This document shows, in pieces, positions 22,457-32,646 of a stretch of DNA of 52,320 nt. This stretch comes from Deltaproteobacteria bacterium. GTDB taxonomy: Bacteria > Desulfobacterota > DSM-4660 > Desulfatiglandales > HGW-15. Each line of letters begins with the position of its first letter. Position 1 is the first letter of the stretch. The position numbers were made by a program, and so were the translations under genes. The stretch is taken from assembly GCA_019310525.1 (NCBI GenBank), contig JAFDEE010000033.1:1-52320 (forward strand), in the 5' to 3' direction. The notes below the pieces were generated by a model. The model saw nothing but the letters and a program-made list of their open reading frames with translations, searched no databases and was not told the DNA's origin.

Positions 22457-25400
22457 CTACTTGAAGTCCTCCCTCAGGATCTTCTCCATGGTCTCAACCA
22501 GGAAATCGGCGTCCCTTTCGGAGAAAGGCATTGGAGGCCTGATCTTCACCACGTTGTGGTATGGACCGTCGGTCCCCAACAGGATTCCCTCCTCCCGCAT
22601 ACGATCGGCGATGAAGGCCGCTTCCTCGCCTGCCGGTTCAAGGGTTTCCCGGTCTTTAACGAGTTCCACACCCAGGAACAGGCCGGACCCTCGAACGTCC
22701 CCCACGATGGGATACCGCTCCACAAAAGGACGGAGGCCTTCGAGCATCCTCCGGCCGACGTGAAGGGCATGTGCCTGGAGATCTTCTTCCAGTACTACGT
22801 TAAGCACCGCCAGTCCTACCGCGCAGGATACTGTGTTTCCTCCGAAGGTACTGAAAAACTCCATTCCGTTATCAAAGGATGCCGCAATCTCGGGCGTGGT
22901 GATGACCGCGCTTAAGGGGTGCCCGTTTCCGATGGGTTTCCCGAGGACCACGATGTCGGGTACCACCCCCTGGGCCTCAAAGGCATAGAAGTGGGTTCCG
23001 ATACGGCCGTATCCCGTCTGGACCTCGTCCGCTATACAGAGCCCCCCGGCTGCACGCACGTGACGGTAGACCTCGGACAGGTACCCCTCGGGGAAAAAAA
23101 TCTGTCCCCCCACGCTGGGGCAGCTCTCAGCTATGAATCCCGCCGGTCCTCGGCCCTTCTCCTCCAATTCCTCGATGATCCGTTTCACGTGAAGAGCGTA
23201 CTTCTTACCGGCCTCGGGATCGTCCCGCTTATAAGGACCGCGATAAGTATCGGCGATCGGAGCCCTGTGAACCCAGTCGGGAGCACCGGCTCCTCCGGGG
23301 CCGTCGTGCTTGTAAGGGCTGATATCGATCAGGGAGGTGGTATGACCGTGGTAGGCCGCCTCCAGGACGATCATATCCTTACGTTTCGTATGGGCGCGAA
23401 CCAGGCGAAGTGCCAGCTCATTGCCTTCACTTGCCGAATTTACGAAGAAGCACACGCTGAGTGGCCTTGGCAAGGTGTTGCACAGCTTCTCTGCAAGCCG
23501 GTTGATGTGGTCGTGCAGGTATCTCGTATTGGTGTTCAACACCCCCATCTGGCTGCAAGCGGCCTCTACGACCCTCGGGTGGCAGTGCCCCACGTGGGGC
23601 ACGTTGTTATATGCATCCAGGTATTTCCTTCCCGTCTCATCATAAAGGTACTGCATCCAGCCCCGTACCACCTTGACCGGGTCCCGGTACCCGATGCTCA
23701 AATTCCGGCCGATTCTCTTCTTCCTCTGGGCCAGGGTCTCCGCCTTGGTCGGCTCCGGAGGCGGGAAAAGTCTGTCCGGAATCCGGAGGATGAGGTTGGG
23801 ATCGGGCGAGAACGCGGTCCAGACCCTGCGTTCAGCGGCCCGGCATACGCCGGGGAAATCGCAATCGAGATCAAGGGAGTCAATAATGATCTGGAAGTGG
23901 AGATGGGGGGACCAGCCGCCGTTTACATCCGGGGTTCCTATGGTCCCGACTCGGTCCCCGGCCTCCAGATGCATCCCCACCTGTAGACCTGCGATGGATT
24001 CCCGGTCCAGGTGCCCGTAAAGGGTAAAAAATGGAATGCCGTCGCTTGTTTCATGTCTCAAAAGAACGACAGGCCCGTAATCGCGTTCCTCCTTATTGTC
24101 CGCAAAGGCATGTATGATACCGGGGAGTGGAGTATGGACCGGGGTCCCGGGGCGGGAGAAGAGATCCATTCCAAGGTGAACGGTGCGGTACTCACCCACA
24201 GGGCCCTCTCCCACCTTGAAGGGGGGCATGTGGTAGAGTCGGGCTTCATTGTACCGGCCGATGCCCACGAGTGCACCCGTCTCCTCCATCTTTCCGAAAA
24301 TTCTCTCTGTAAGTTCCGGCTCTCTGTTTTCCGAGGGATCCCCCTTGACGAGAGGGCTTCCGACGCCCAAATCCAGGACGATACAAGGCTCCTTTTCCAT
24401 ATCAAAGCCCAGTATCGGGGCGTAGGGCTCTTTTCTGCCCTTGAGCCACTCGGTCACGACCAGGGCACGTGGAACGGGGGCCAATCCGCAGGCCTCTCTT
24501 AAAACCGCTTCGGCGAACCGGGGGGGGATTGCTGAAAGAACAGGCAGTGTTTTTCGAATCGGCCCCTGGCTCACCACAAGGTAATCATCCTCCGGCCGCT
24601 GTCTGACCTGCCATGCCGCCACGGAAGCGCTCAGGCAAAGGCGCATCTTCACAAGTCCAAAAAGCGCCCGGATTTCCGGCTCCTCGAGGGGAAATTCGGC
24701 GTGGTATCCTTCGACCACCTGGGCCGCAACCCCCAGGGGATCGGGCTTGTCTAACACGGCGTAAGCCAGAGCCACGGCCAGATCGGCCACGGTATAGCTG
24801 TAAACCATGTCCCCGAAATCGATTATCCCAGTGACACGTTGCCCCCTGGAATAGAGATCCTGGCCTCCCCCTACGATAACGTTGTAATCATTGGCGTCGT
24901 TGTGGATTACGCTTTTCCTGAGCCCTGGAAGGAGGGGTCGGACATCTCTTTCAAACTCCGCCATGCACTGCTCGACCAGCCTCCGAATTTCCGGTTCCTT
25001 TATCAATGGGCCGTACTCCCCGATCACCTCTTCGGCCCTGGCTAGGTCCCAGTGGAATGCCCTATGTGCCCCGGGATGATCGAAATCGGCAAGGGCTCTG
25101 TCCAGCTGTGCAACACGCCGCCCGAGATCCTGAAACAAGTCACTCGAATGGCGACTTATCTGCCCAAGAGGTCTGCCAGAGAGAAAGGATACCAGCCGCA
25201 CGAAATGGGTCTTTCCGTCCGGGGACCGGACCTCTGAAATCAGGGTTCCCGTCCTGGAGGGGAATATCTTCGGACAGAAGGGCACCTTCCCTTCAAGGTG
25301 TACCAGGGCCTGGTTCTGGGTTTCGAGAAAATCACGCTCCTCCCTGGCGTTTGCAATCTTGAGGACGTAACGCTCACCGCCCTCCGCTTCCAGGAGAAAA

Positions 25401-25516
25401 TTCTGATCCCTCTCGCTGGGTAGCGGGGAGGCTGTAGCCCGGATCCCGAAAAGATCCAAGGCGATCTCGGAGGCTTCGGATTCTGAAAAACAGGGTGTAT
25501 CGTCAAGCAGGGGCAT
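22457..25516 (-). CDS. Trifunctional fusion: APH-type kinase, M23-like domain, class III PLP aminotransferase/phospho-lyase
   Basis: 1019 residues in three blocks. (1) About 1-340: APH/ThrB-like small-molecule kinase, catalytic [13 protein letters not shown] (about 203-215) and IIDFGDM (231-237). (2) About 415-560: M23 metallopeptidase-like fold with HLGMD (447-451) and HLHF (538-541), so zinc ligands are retained. (3) About 600-1019: fold-type I PLP enzyme of class III with [12 protein letters not shown] (Asp830) and [10 protein letters not shown] (PLP Lys860). Established knowledge: animal hydroxylysine kinase and the phospho-lyases for phosphohydroxylysine and phosphoethanolamine correspond to blocks 1 and 3. 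A likely action is phosphorylation of an amino alcohol followed by ammonia-and-phosphate elimination; the substrate is unknown. The start has AGGATAACC before ATG. It stands alone. Confidence 0.88.
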   Translation of the reverse strand: MPLLDDTPCFSESEASEIALDLFGIRATASPLPSERDQNFLLEAEGGERYVLKIANAREERDFLETQNQALVHLEGKVPFCPKIFPSRTGTLISEVRSPDGKTHFVRLVSFLSGRPLGQISRHSSDLFQDLGRRVAQLDRALADFDHPGAHRAFHWDLARAEEVIGEYGPLIKEPEIRRLVEQCMAEFERDVRPLLPGLRKSVIHNDANDYNVIVGGGQDLYSRGQRVTGIIDFGDMVYSYTVADLAVALAYAVLDKPDPLGVAAQVVEGYHAEFPLEEPEIRALFGLVKMRLCLSASVAAWQVRQRPEDDYLVVSQGPIRKTLPVLSAIPPRFAEAVLREACGLAPVPRALVVTEWLKGRKEPYAPILGFDMEKEPCIVLDLGVGSPLVKGDPSENREPELTERIFGKMEETGALVGIGRYNEARLYHMPPFKVGEGPVGEYRTVHLGMDLFSRPGTPVHTPLPGIIHAFADNKEERDYGPVVLLRHETSDGIPFFTLYGHLDRESIAGLQVGMHLEAGDRVGTIGTPDVNGGWSPHLHFQIIIDSLDLDCDFPGVCRAAERRVWTAFSPDPNLILRIPDRLFPPPEPTKAETLAQRKKRIGRNLSIGYRDPVKVVRGWMQYLYDETGRKYLDAYNNVPHVGHCHPRVVEAACSQMGVLNTNTRYLHDHINRLAEKLCNTLPRPLSVCFFVNSASEGNELALRLVRAHTKRKDMIVLEAAYHGHTTSLIDISPYKHDGPGGAGAPDWVHRAPIADTYRGPYKRDDPEAGKKYALHVKRIIEELEEKGRGPAGFIAESCPSVGGQIFFPEGYLSEVYRHVRAAGGLCIADEVQTGYGRIGTHFYAFEAQGVVPDIVVLGKPIGNGHPLSAVITTPEIAASFDNGMEFFSTFGGNTVSCAVGLAVLNVVLEEDLQAHALHVGRRMLEGLRPFVERYPIVGDVRGSGLFLGVELVKDRETLEPAGEEAAFIADRMREEGILLGTDGPYHNVVKIRPPMPFSERDADFLVETMEKILREDFK

Positions 25517-25654
25517 GGTTATCCTTTCTTTTGCAGTACCGGGAAACCGGTTTCTAACTAGTTTCCATCAATAAGGCCGATTTTGGCAATCTTTCTCCTT
25601 CCCCTCCGGGGCGTACGTAGGTCCTACGGGCCAGAGATTTGACCTTGCATAAAT

Positions 25655-25677
25655 TTTCTCATTTATGGATGGATACC
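25655..25677. repeat. Terminal-arm fragment (TTTATGGATGG type) at the histidine kinase 3' end
   Basis: TTTATGGATGGATAC at 25662-25676 is 13 to 14 of 15 identical to the right arm of copy G (68-82) in inverted-complement logic. It abuts the stop codon of the sensor kinase (25680). The 25517-25654 stretch, preceding it, has no recognisable gene or element body. Confidence 0.4.
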
Positions 25678-25679
25678 AA

Positions 25680-28406
25680 CTATCCCTTCAATCCATCCAG
25701 CACCCTCCGTACGGTCTTTGCCAGTGTGGTCATATCTATGGGTTTCATAACAAAGGCCTTGATACCCAATTCCCGGGCCTTTTCCTCGTGGATCCCTTCA
25801 CTGTACCCGGTGCACAGGATGATAGGGATATCTGGGCGGATCGCCATGATTTCCTGGGCCAGCCTATCACCCCTCAATCTGGGCATGGTCAGGTCGGTGA
25901 TCACCAAGTCGAATCCTTCCGGACTGGAGCGAAAGACATCCAGGGCCTCAATGCTCTCCGTCTTGGAAAGGACCCGGTACCCAAGCTTTTCAAGCAAAGG
26001 ATGGTAAACACCGATTACGGCCTGCTCATCATCCACGAGGAGAATCCGCTCCTTTCCACCGGGAAGGGGTTTACGGCGTCCGGTCTCAGCCGCGGGCCGT
26101 GCTTCCAGGGCGGGAAAGAGGATTTGAAAAACCGCACCCTCCCCGGGTTGGCTGCGAAAAGCAATTTTCCCTCCGTGTTTCTCTACGATGCCCTGGGCCA
26201 CAGCGAGTCCCATCCCGGATCCCTCGCCAACATCCTTGGTGGTGAAATAGGGATCGAAAATCCTGCCTTGGATCTCCAGGGGGATCCCGTGTCCGGAATC
26301 CTGTACCGTGAGCCGGACATAGTCGCCCTGCCCGGCATCCGGGAAGTCCGGATCGCTTTGATCTGCCTCCACTCGCACATCCTCAACTGAAATCTCCAGG
26401 ACTCCGCCATCCTCTTTCATGGCATGGGCCGAGTTCATGCAGAGGTTGATCAGGACCTGATTGATCTGGGAAGGATCCGCCGAAATTTGCCGGGTCTTTT
26501 CCGGGACGGACAACCGGATATCGACGGTGGTGGGGATAGAGGAGCGAAGGAGTTTGACAAACTCCTTTACGAGCGGGACCAGATCGAGGGGCTGCAGGCT
26601 ATGGTCCACGTGCCTGCTGAAGGCCATGATCTGCTGGATGACGTCCCTGGCACGGAAGCTTGCCTTCTTGATCTCCTCCAGATTGTAGCGGATAGGGCTC
26701 CATTCAGGGGTATCAGTGAGGGCCAAATCCGTATTTCCGATGATGATTCCAAGAATGTTGTTGAAATCATGCGCCACCCCTCCGGCCAGGGTGCCGATGG
26801 CCTCCAGTTTCCGGGCCTTCTGGAGCTGTTCCTGGAGTCGCTCCTGCTCCGTGATATCTCTCAGGAGTCCTTGGATGACGAATTTTCCTCCGTAGGTTAC
26901 GATGGATCCTGAAACCTCGGCTCGGAATGATGAGCCGTCCTTTCTCAAGGCCTGGTAAATATCGGTTGTATAGGACCCGGTCTTTCCCACAAGGTATCCC
27001 TTGATCCGCCTCTGGACACGGTCGTGGTCTGCAGGAGCGATGGCGTCCCATAGTGTTATTTTAAGGGCTTCTTCCATGGAATACCCGAATAGTTTGCAGA
27101 TCCGCCTGTTGAGGAACAGGAAGCGGCCGGACGGAATCTCCGCCATGAAAAACCCTTCCAGGGTATTCTCCACCAGGGAGCGGTACCTTTCCTCGCTCTG
27201 CATAAGTTCCGCTTCGGCCTTCTTTCGTTCCGATATGTCGTTTCCTATGACGAGCACCCCGGGTTCTCCCCTGAATTCGATGGGCAGGGCCGCAGCCTCC
27301 AGAAGGAGCTTTCCGCCGTCCTGCTTCATGACCTCGATCTCGGCAGGGGAGGAGCCCTGCCCATCCTTCGCGCTTTTCTCTACACTGGAAGTGATGGCCT
27401 CCAGTGAAAGGGGATCCATTATATCCCCGGCTGCCAGGCCCATAAGCTCCCCGGATCCTGAAAAACCGAGCATACGGGCGGCGGCCGGGTTGTTGAATGC
27501 GATCCTGCCCTCCTGGATGACGAGGATGAAGTTGGGAGAGGCCTCGATCAGGGCCCGGTACCGTTCCTCGCTTTCACGAAGGGCCTCTTCGGTGTGCTTT
27601 CGTTCAGAGATCTCCTGGACCAGCTCACTGTTTTTCTCCGCAAGGTCAGAAATTTTCTCCCTCACGGCATCCCGCATTCGGGCGAAACTCCTTGCCAGCA
27701 GGCCGAGTTCGTCCCTGCGGCCGGTATCGATGGGATGGCTGAGGTTGCCGGAAGCAATCTCGACCGCAGCCTGGATAAGGGTCGAAACCGGCCTGGTGAA
27801 GCGGTTGATCACCACAAAAAGGACCGCCAGCACCAGGAGAGTTACCACGAGAAGGATCTCACCCAGGGTCCTCCGGAAGGCGGCTCCGTCGGCGTATTTG
27901 AGTTTAATCGGAACCGCATACCCGACGATCCATCTCCATTCCTTGAAAAAGGAGAAGATACACCAGATCTTCTCCCCGGCGGAATTCATGAAAACCAGTT
28001 CTCCCCTCTTCTCCTTCAACATCTCCCGGACATACCCTTTCTCAGCGAGGGACCGGTCGCCGCGGGAAAGACGGGGATGCATAACGACCTCGCCGTTTTC
28101 CTTCAGGATGAACGGAGATACGGCCTGTCCTGGAGACTTGTAATGGAGCCTTCGCAAGTCTTTCAACGCGGATTCCTTGAAATCCTCATCATAGGCCGCC
28201 CTCATTCCAGTAGCCTCGAGGCGGTCAACCCTTCTCTCAAGCATCCCGATGATATTTTCGATCTTCTCGAAATACACGGCTCTCTGGCTTTTATCCAGGA
28301 TCGTTTTCAGCCGGTTATCCGCCAGGAGGAGGATGCAGAGCGCGGCGATTGCGAAGGCCATGGCGATGATGACCAGCAACTTAAAGGTGATGGAATTTCT
28401 CCCCAT
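25680..28406 (-). CDS. Hybrid sensor histidine kinase (Cache-HAMP-PAS-PAS-HK-REC)
   Basis: 908 residues in the inner membrane. TM1 about 8-30; periplasmic Cache-like domain about 35-180 (ending IWCIFSFFKEWRWIVGYAVP); TM2 185-202; HAMP to about 260; PAS 1 about 280-395; PAS 2 about 405-520; HisKA with phospho-acceptor His about 546 (LAGGVAHDFNNILG); HATPase with N box near 658, DSGHGIP near 704 and GSGMGL near 730; C-terminal receiver domain with LLVDDE, phospho-acceptor Asp about 838 (VITDLTMP) and Lys in VMKP. Its ATG shares one base with the stop of the substrate-binding protein (TGATG), with GGAGG five bases upstream. It probably receives its signal through that partner. No separate DNA-binding response regulator is adjacent. 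Confidence 0.93.
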   Translation of the reverse strand: MGRNSITFKLLVIIAMAFAIAALCILLLADNRLKTILDKSQRAVYFEKIENIIGMLERRVDRLEATGMRAAYDEDFKESALKDLRRLHYKSPGQAVSPFILKENGEVVMHPRLSRGDRSLAEKGYVREMLKEKRGELVFMNSAGEKIWCIFSFFKEWRWIVGYAVPIKLKYADGAAFRRTLGEILLVVTLLVLAVLFVVINRFTRPVSTLIQAAVEIASGNLSHPIDTGRRDELGLLARSFARMRDAVREKISDLAEKNSELVQEISERKHTEEALRESEERYRALIEASPNFILVIQEGRIAFNNPAAARMLGFSGSGELMGLAAGDIMDPLSLEAITSSVEKSAKDGQGSSPAEIEVMKQDGGKLLLEAAALPIEFRGEPGVLVIGNDISERKKAEAELMQSEERYRSLVENTLEGFFMAEIPSGRFLFLNRRICKLFGYSMEEALKITLWDAIAPADHDRVQRRIKGYLVGKTGSYTTDIYQALRKDGSSFRAEVSGSIVTYGGKFVIQGLLRDITEQERLQEQLQKARKLEAIGTLAGGVAHDFNNILGIIIGNTDLALTDTPEWSPIRYNLEEIKKASFRARDVIQQIMAFSRHVDHSLQPLDLVPLVKEFVKLLRSSIPTTVDIRLSVPEKTRQISADPSQINQVLINLCMNSAHAMKEDGGVLEISVEDVRVEADQSDPDFPDAGQGDYVRLTVQDSGHGIPLEIQGRIFDPYFTTKDVGEGSGMGLAVAQGIVEKHGGKIAFRSQPGEGAVFQILFPALEARPAAETGRRKPLPGGKERILLVDDEQAVIGVYHPLLEKLGYRVLSKTESIEALDVFRSSPEGFDLVITDLTMPRLRGDRLAQEIMAIRPDIPIILCTGYSEGIHEEKARELGIKAFVMKPIDMTTLAKTVRRVLDGLKG

Positions 28407-29431
28407 CACTGCCTCCCTTTTCTGATGAATGTGGCCCTGTCGATGAGTTCCATGGGAAATTTGATTTCGAGTTTTCTGGCCAAGTCCATATTGAGCAGAA
28501 TCCTCGCCTGCCTGTTTCTGGTTATGGGAATCCGATCGGGGGCCACTCCGTGCAGGATACGGAGTGCGGTGCGTGCGGCATACTCACCGAACTCCTGATT
28601 GACTTTCGCAAAACTCACCAAGACCCACCGCCCCAGATGGGTCGAGACCGTTCCGGTCGGAACGCACGTGTTTTCCATGACGAACTTCTCGGCGGCTCGG
28701 TCGTTCCAACCCTTGATTCCGGAATTGTTCCGAAAGAAAAGAATATCCACTTCCCGCTGAATAGTCTTGTATTGCCTGCGCCATTGGAAGAAGTCATCCA
28801 CGAGGGCGGTTCGGTCGAAACGGAGGTGGAGCACACGGAGGTAATATCCGAGGGCCTTGCGATCGGTAAGAGTATCCCCGCTGATCATGCCGATTCGGTC
28901 ACCCCGCGAGTACTTCCGAAGTTCATCAAGGAGTTCCATGATCAATTCCACTTCAATCTGCCCGGTGACATTCCGGCATGGGTATCCGTAAACGGCTGCA
29001 TCCCAGTTGACTCCGATGAAAACCACGGGCAGATCCGAATCCCGATAATAGGGAACAATGAGGTACTGGTTGGCGGGGTTGGCGGGGTCATCGGCCGCAA
29101 TGATAAGATCCGGCTTCCACCTCTCTATGACCTCCCTGGCCTTGAGGGCCGCCCTTTTGAGCATTTCCGGTGATTTCTTCCGCTTTTCGTCAAGATAGAC
29201 CACCTCCATTTTCACTCCGGAGGCCTCAAGGATTCGGCGTGCGGCCCTCTGCATGATTCGGCCCGGCACATACTCGGCATGGTAGGAATCCACGTAGATC
29301 ACTTTCTTTAAGGGATTCGCCAGAGCCTTCGCCCCGGCCTTCACCACCGATTCCATCTTCCCTGAAAACAGAAGGATGGAGGAGAAAGCAAACAGCCCGA
29401 GAAACCTTGCCGCAAAAACGGATATCTTCAT
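28406..29431 (-). CDS. ABC-type substrate-binding protein (PF04392-like), sensor partner
   Basis: 341 residues. Start at 29431 with GAGGGC upstream gives a signal peptide: MKISVFAARFLGLFAFSSILLF. The mature part has two alpha/beta lobes, starting KVIYVDSYHAEYVPG, with KPDLIIAADDPANPANQYLI and VVFIGVNWDAAVYGYP, and GDRIGMISGDTLTD; this fits the periplasmic-binding-protein fold of the TrpX/YgbA-like ABC family. No permease or ATPase is adjacent; instead the gene is translationally coupled to a sensor kinase with a periplasmic domain. The likely role is ligand capture and presentation to the kinase, not uptake. The frame is open to 29539 but that extension is unlike a signal peptide. Confidence 0.8.
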   Translation of the reverse strand: MKISVFAARFLGLFAFSSILLFSGKMESVVKAGAKALANPLKKVIYVDSYHAEYVPGRIMQRAARRILEASGVKMEVVYLDEKRKKSPEMLKRAALKAREVIERWKPDLIIAADDPANPANQYLIVPYYRDSDLPVVFIGVNWDAAVYGYPCRNVTGQIEVELIMELLDELRKYSRGDRIGMISGDTLTDRKALGYYLRVLHLRFDRTALVDDFFQWRRQYKTIQREVDILFFRNNSGIKGWNDRAAEKFVMENTCVPTGTVSTHLGRWVLVSFAKVNQEFGEYAARTALRILHGVAPDRIPITRNRQARILLNMDLARKLEIKFPMELIDRATFIRKGRQ

Positions 29432-29661
29432 GTCTGCCCTCGTCAACAGGGCATATTCATATACCGATCCCGCCACGGATCCGTACAGGGCCTTGATATT
29501 GGATTTTGGGCGGGAAGATCGCGGGAGATGAGAAGTCAAGACTCGTTCGCGCTTTTTTTCGCTCGAGAGTATAAGGTCGGTCGCTATGCTCTTCCCTGTA
29601 CCGGGACAGATTTTTTTATCCTTAGAAACGCTCTAGAAGGAGAGACCGTACGAAAAAAATC

Positions 29662-29690
29662 TGCATATAGAAATTTTCCGAAATTGTCAA
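29662..29690 (-). promoter_or_regulatory. Probable promoter of the sensor pair
   Basis: Minus strand TTGACA (29690-29685), 17-base spacer and TATGCA (29667-29662); with 15 bases TATATG is an alternative -10. It would give a leader of about 220 bases before the substrate-binding protein. Confidence 0.5.
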
Positions 29691-29816
29691 GGGAAAACTA
29701 TGAGTTACTGCAATATAAGTGCTTTTTTCTGGAACTTTCGATCTGATCCTGCTTTCAGCCCTTTGATCCTTTCCCGCGGCCCCGGCCCGGGACCCCCGTG
29801 ATCCTGTAAAAGGTGT

Positions 29817-29846
29817 TTGACAGGCGCAACAAATCTGGATTAATAA
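29817..29846 (+). promoter_or_regulatory. Probable promoter of the V4R-PAS-LuxR gene
   Basis: TTGACA at 29817-29822, 18-base spacer, TAATAA at 29841-29846; the ATG is at 29934. Confidence 0.6.
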
Positions 29847-29933
29847 CAAATAGTTCTTCGATACATTCACCAGCCTCCATAAAGGGCGCGTCCCCACAGG
29901 CCTTTATTGAAACAGCACCAGTTGGGGGAAAGA

Positions 29934-32393
29934 ATGAGCGAAAAAAGAAGATCCCTCAGGACGGTAGAGGTCCCCCTCTCCTTTCAGCCCGCCTTCAACC
30001 ATGCCGAGGAGTACGTAGCACGATACTTTGATCAAAGGCTGGAAGATCCCTCCCGGGGGCGCATCGAAATCTCAGGGGAACGATACATCCTTGTGAGAGC
30101 GGCCTCCATGTCCAAGGAGTTTTTCGACCTTGTAACATCCCTTTACCGGGACCGGGGAGACCGGCGGGCAAGGGCCGAGGCCCTGAGTTTCTTATTCGAT
30201 CTGGCCCATGCCATCGGAAAGGCTGATGCAAAGAGTTTCTTCACCAAGATGGGCGTAAAGGACCCCATCGAGAAGCTTTCCGCAGGCCCGGTGCATTTCG
30301 CCTATACCGGGTGGGCTTTTGTCAAGATATTTAAAGAATCCCGTCCCACCCCGGACGAAAATTACTTTCTGATTTACGATCATCCCTTCTCCTTCGAGGC
30401 CGATGCCTGGCTCAAGAGAGGCGAGAAGACGGATTTTCCCGTGTGCATGATGAACGCGGGGTATTCTTCCGGGTGGTGCGAAGAGAGTTTCGGGGTCTCT
30501 CTTGTTGCCGCAGAAGTGCAATGCCGCGCCATGGGCGATGATTGTTGCCGTTTCATCATGGCCCCTCCCTCAAGAATCAAGGACCATATTGCCAGGTATC
30601 AAGGTGAAACGCCCTCAGATGACCGCGATCCCGGCCCTTTCGGAATCCCGGAATTCTTTCAGCGGAAGAGACTTGAGGATGAACTCATCAAGAGCGAGGA
30701 GACGGTCCGGGCACTTTTGAATGCTCCCAACGACCGGGCCATGCTGCTTGATGCCGGAGGGAAGATCCTGGCCCTTAACAAGACGGCCGCCGATACCTTT
30801 GGGAAAAGAGTGGAGGAACTTATCGGGCGAAACGCATTTGATCTGCTTCCCGAAACTCTCTCTAGCCGGAGGAAGTCCTGGCACGAGCAGGTAGTCCGAA
30901 CCGGAAAGCCTTACCGTTGCGAAGACCGCTGGAACGGCCGGTGGATGGATACAACCGTTGACCCTGTAAGGGATGCCCAGGGAAACGTGGCCAGGGTGGC
31001 TGTGGTGAGCAGGGACATGACGGATTATAAGCGCATGGAAGAGGCCCTTCGCAAAGAGAAGGAATTCAATGCCACTTTGATCAAGACATCTCCAGCCCTG
31101 TTCGTGGCGATCGATGCAAAGGGTCGAATACTGCTGATCAACGAGGCCATGCAAAAAACCCTTGGATACTCACATGAAGAAGTCGCCGGGAAAAACTATT
31201 TGAAAACCTTTGTTCCCAGAAGTGAATGGCCTTTCCTCAAGGCCGTGTTCCGGGATCTTCGTGGAGCTGGAACGACCGTCAACGAGGGAAAAATGGTCAC
31301 CAAGGACGGCAGGGAACTCATCGTCGAGTGGCACAGCCGGCATATCCTCAAGGAGGACGGAAGGCTCGATTACTTTCTTGCCATCGGGGTGGACGTAACG
31401 GAACGCAAGCGCGCGGAAGAGGAGTTGAGAAGACACCGTGATCATCTGGAAGAACTGGTAAGGGAACGTACCGACAGCCTGACAAAAACGAACGAGCGGT
31501 TACAAAGGGAAATTGCTGAACGGAAGCAGGCCGAAGAGGCCCTCAAGAAAAGTGAGACCATGCAAAGGGCCATATTCGATCAGACCTTGCAGTTTACGGG
31601 CGTCCTGAAACTGGACGGCACAGTGCTCAAGGTAAACAAGACAGCTATGGATTTCATCGGGGCCCGGGAGCTCGAAATCACGGGGATGCCCTTCTGGGAA
31701 ACACCCTGGTGGGAACAGTCCGAGAAGGAGCGCGAACGGCTGAAAAGGGCTGTGGGCCTGGCGGCCAAGGGGGAGCTTGTGCGGTTTGAGACCACCCATG
31801 CCGCCGCCGACGGTCGGCAGATGGACATAGACTTCTCGCTCAAGCCGGTGCGGGATGATACGGGAAAAATCCTCCTTCTCATCGCCGAGGGTCGGGACAT
31901 CACTCCTCTGAAAACCGCGATGAGGGAACTCAGGAAGAGCGAGACTCGTTTGAAGGTCCAGTCCAAGAGCCTTGAAGAAGCCAACATCGCATTGAAGGTC
32001 CTGCTCAAACAGGTAAAAGAAAAGGAAAAGGAGGACAAGGAAAACATCCTTTCCAACGTGAAACAACTCGTGATCCCGTACCTTACCAAATTGAAGAAGA
32101 CGGGGCTCGACAAGGGACAGATGACTCTGGTGGAAATCCTTGAGACGAACCTGAACAGCATTGTCTCTCCCCTTGTGACACGCCTCTCCTCCACATTCCT
32201 GAACCTGACCCCCATGGAGATCCGGATAGCCCACCTCGTCAAAGAGGGTTTGACCAACAAGGAAATGGCGGATCTTCTGGGGACTTCGCTGAATACCGTT
32301 TCCTCACACCGCCATAGTATCCGCACCAAGCTGGGACTGAAAAACAACGGCACGAACCTTCGATCCTACCTGCTTTCCCTGGAAAATCAGTGA
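29934..32393 (+). CDS. V4R-PAS-PAS-PAS transcriptional regulator with C-terminal LuxR-type HTH
   Basis: 819 residues, soluble. About 20-115: XylR-N-like region with ERYILVRAASMSKEFFDLV. About 120-210: V4R domain ending in the Cys-rich EVQCRAMGDDCCRF (Cys197, 204, 205). Three PAS domains follow near 250-365 (LLNAPNDRAMLLDAGGKIL), 375-495 and 540-655. A helical coiled linker runs about 660-745. A LuxR-type winged HTH spans about 752-819 (LTPMEIRIAHLVKEGLTNKEM and LNTVSSHRHSIRTKLGL). There is no histidine kinase domain, so it is a one-component activator. V4R/XylR-N domains bind small hydrophobic ligands in known aromatic-degradation activators. ATG 29934 has GGGGGAAAG upstream. Divergent from the sensor pair, which may be its target. 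Confidence 0.88.
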   Translation: MSEKRRSLRTVEVPLSFQPAFNHAEEYVARYFDQRLEDPSRGRIEISGERYILVRAASMSKEFFDLVTSLYRDRGDRRARAEALSFLFDLAHAIGKADAKSFFTKMGVKDPIEKLSAGPVHFAYTGWAFVKIFKESRPTPDENYFLIYDHPFSFEADAWLKRGEKTDFPVCMMNAGYSSGWCEESFGVSLVAAEVQCRAMGDDCCRFIMAPPSRIKDHIARYQGETPSDDRDPGPFGIPEFFQRKRLEDELIKSEETVRALLNAPNDRAMLLDAGGKILALNKTAADTFGKRVEELIGRNAFDLLPETLSSRRKSWHEQVVRTGKPYRCEDRWNGRWMDTTVDPVRDAQGNVARVAVVSRDMTDYKRMEEALRKEKEFNATLIKTSPALFVAIDAKGRILLINEAMQKTLGYSHEEVAGKNYLKTFVPRSEWPFLKAVFRDLRGAGTTVNEGKMVTKDGRELIVEWHSRHILKEDGRLDYFLAIGVDVTERKRAEEELRRHRDHLEELVRERTDSLTKTNERLQREIAERKQAEEALKKSETMQRAIFDQTLQFTGVLKLDGTVLKVNKTAMDFIGARELEITGMPFWETPWWEQSEKERERLKRAVGLAAKGELVRFETTHAAADGRQMDIDFSLKPVRDDTGKILLLIAEGRDITPLKTAMRELRKSETRLKVQSKSLEEANIALKVLLKQVKEKEKEDKENILSNVKQLVIPYLTKLKKTGLDKGQMTLVEILETNLNSIVSPLVTRLSSTFLNLTPMEIRIAHLVKEGLTNKEMADLLGTSLNTVSSHRHSIRTKLGLKNNGTNLRSYLLSLENQ

Positions 32394-32646
32394 TTTTTTC
32401 TCACCATTTTCTAACCAAAATAACCTTCTTGACCCCATATCTCCTACCGGATATGTAAAGATAATCCAGGTCTTTCAGCGTTGTTTTGGGTTCCTGCGAC
32501 CTTTCCCCGTGCGAGCGCCGCGTTTCATCACTCTCCTCCCTTTTCTACTGAGATGCATGTTCCCGCTCTCCTGCCTTCAATCCTGGATGATCTCCTGCCG
32601 GAGACGGTTCCATGGCTCGTTGTGAAGTTTCCGCCATTGCGGTTAA
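32394..32646. other. Intergenic region after the V4R regulator
   Basis: No gene, tRNA or terminator recognised. It is followed directly by the left arm of element copy E at 32647. Confidence 0.3.

Larger units (their letters stand above)
29432..29933. other. Divergent regulatory region between sensor pair and V4R regulator
   Basis: 502 bases without a gene. It contains a leftward promoter (29662-29690), a rightward promoter (29817-29846), and a perfect 11-base inverted repeat CAGATTTTTTT (29607-29617) / AAAAAAATCTG (29653-29663) separated by 35 bases. The right arm of that repeat touches the leftward -10 box. The regulator encoded at 29934 would be a natural ligand for this region. Confidence 0.5.
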
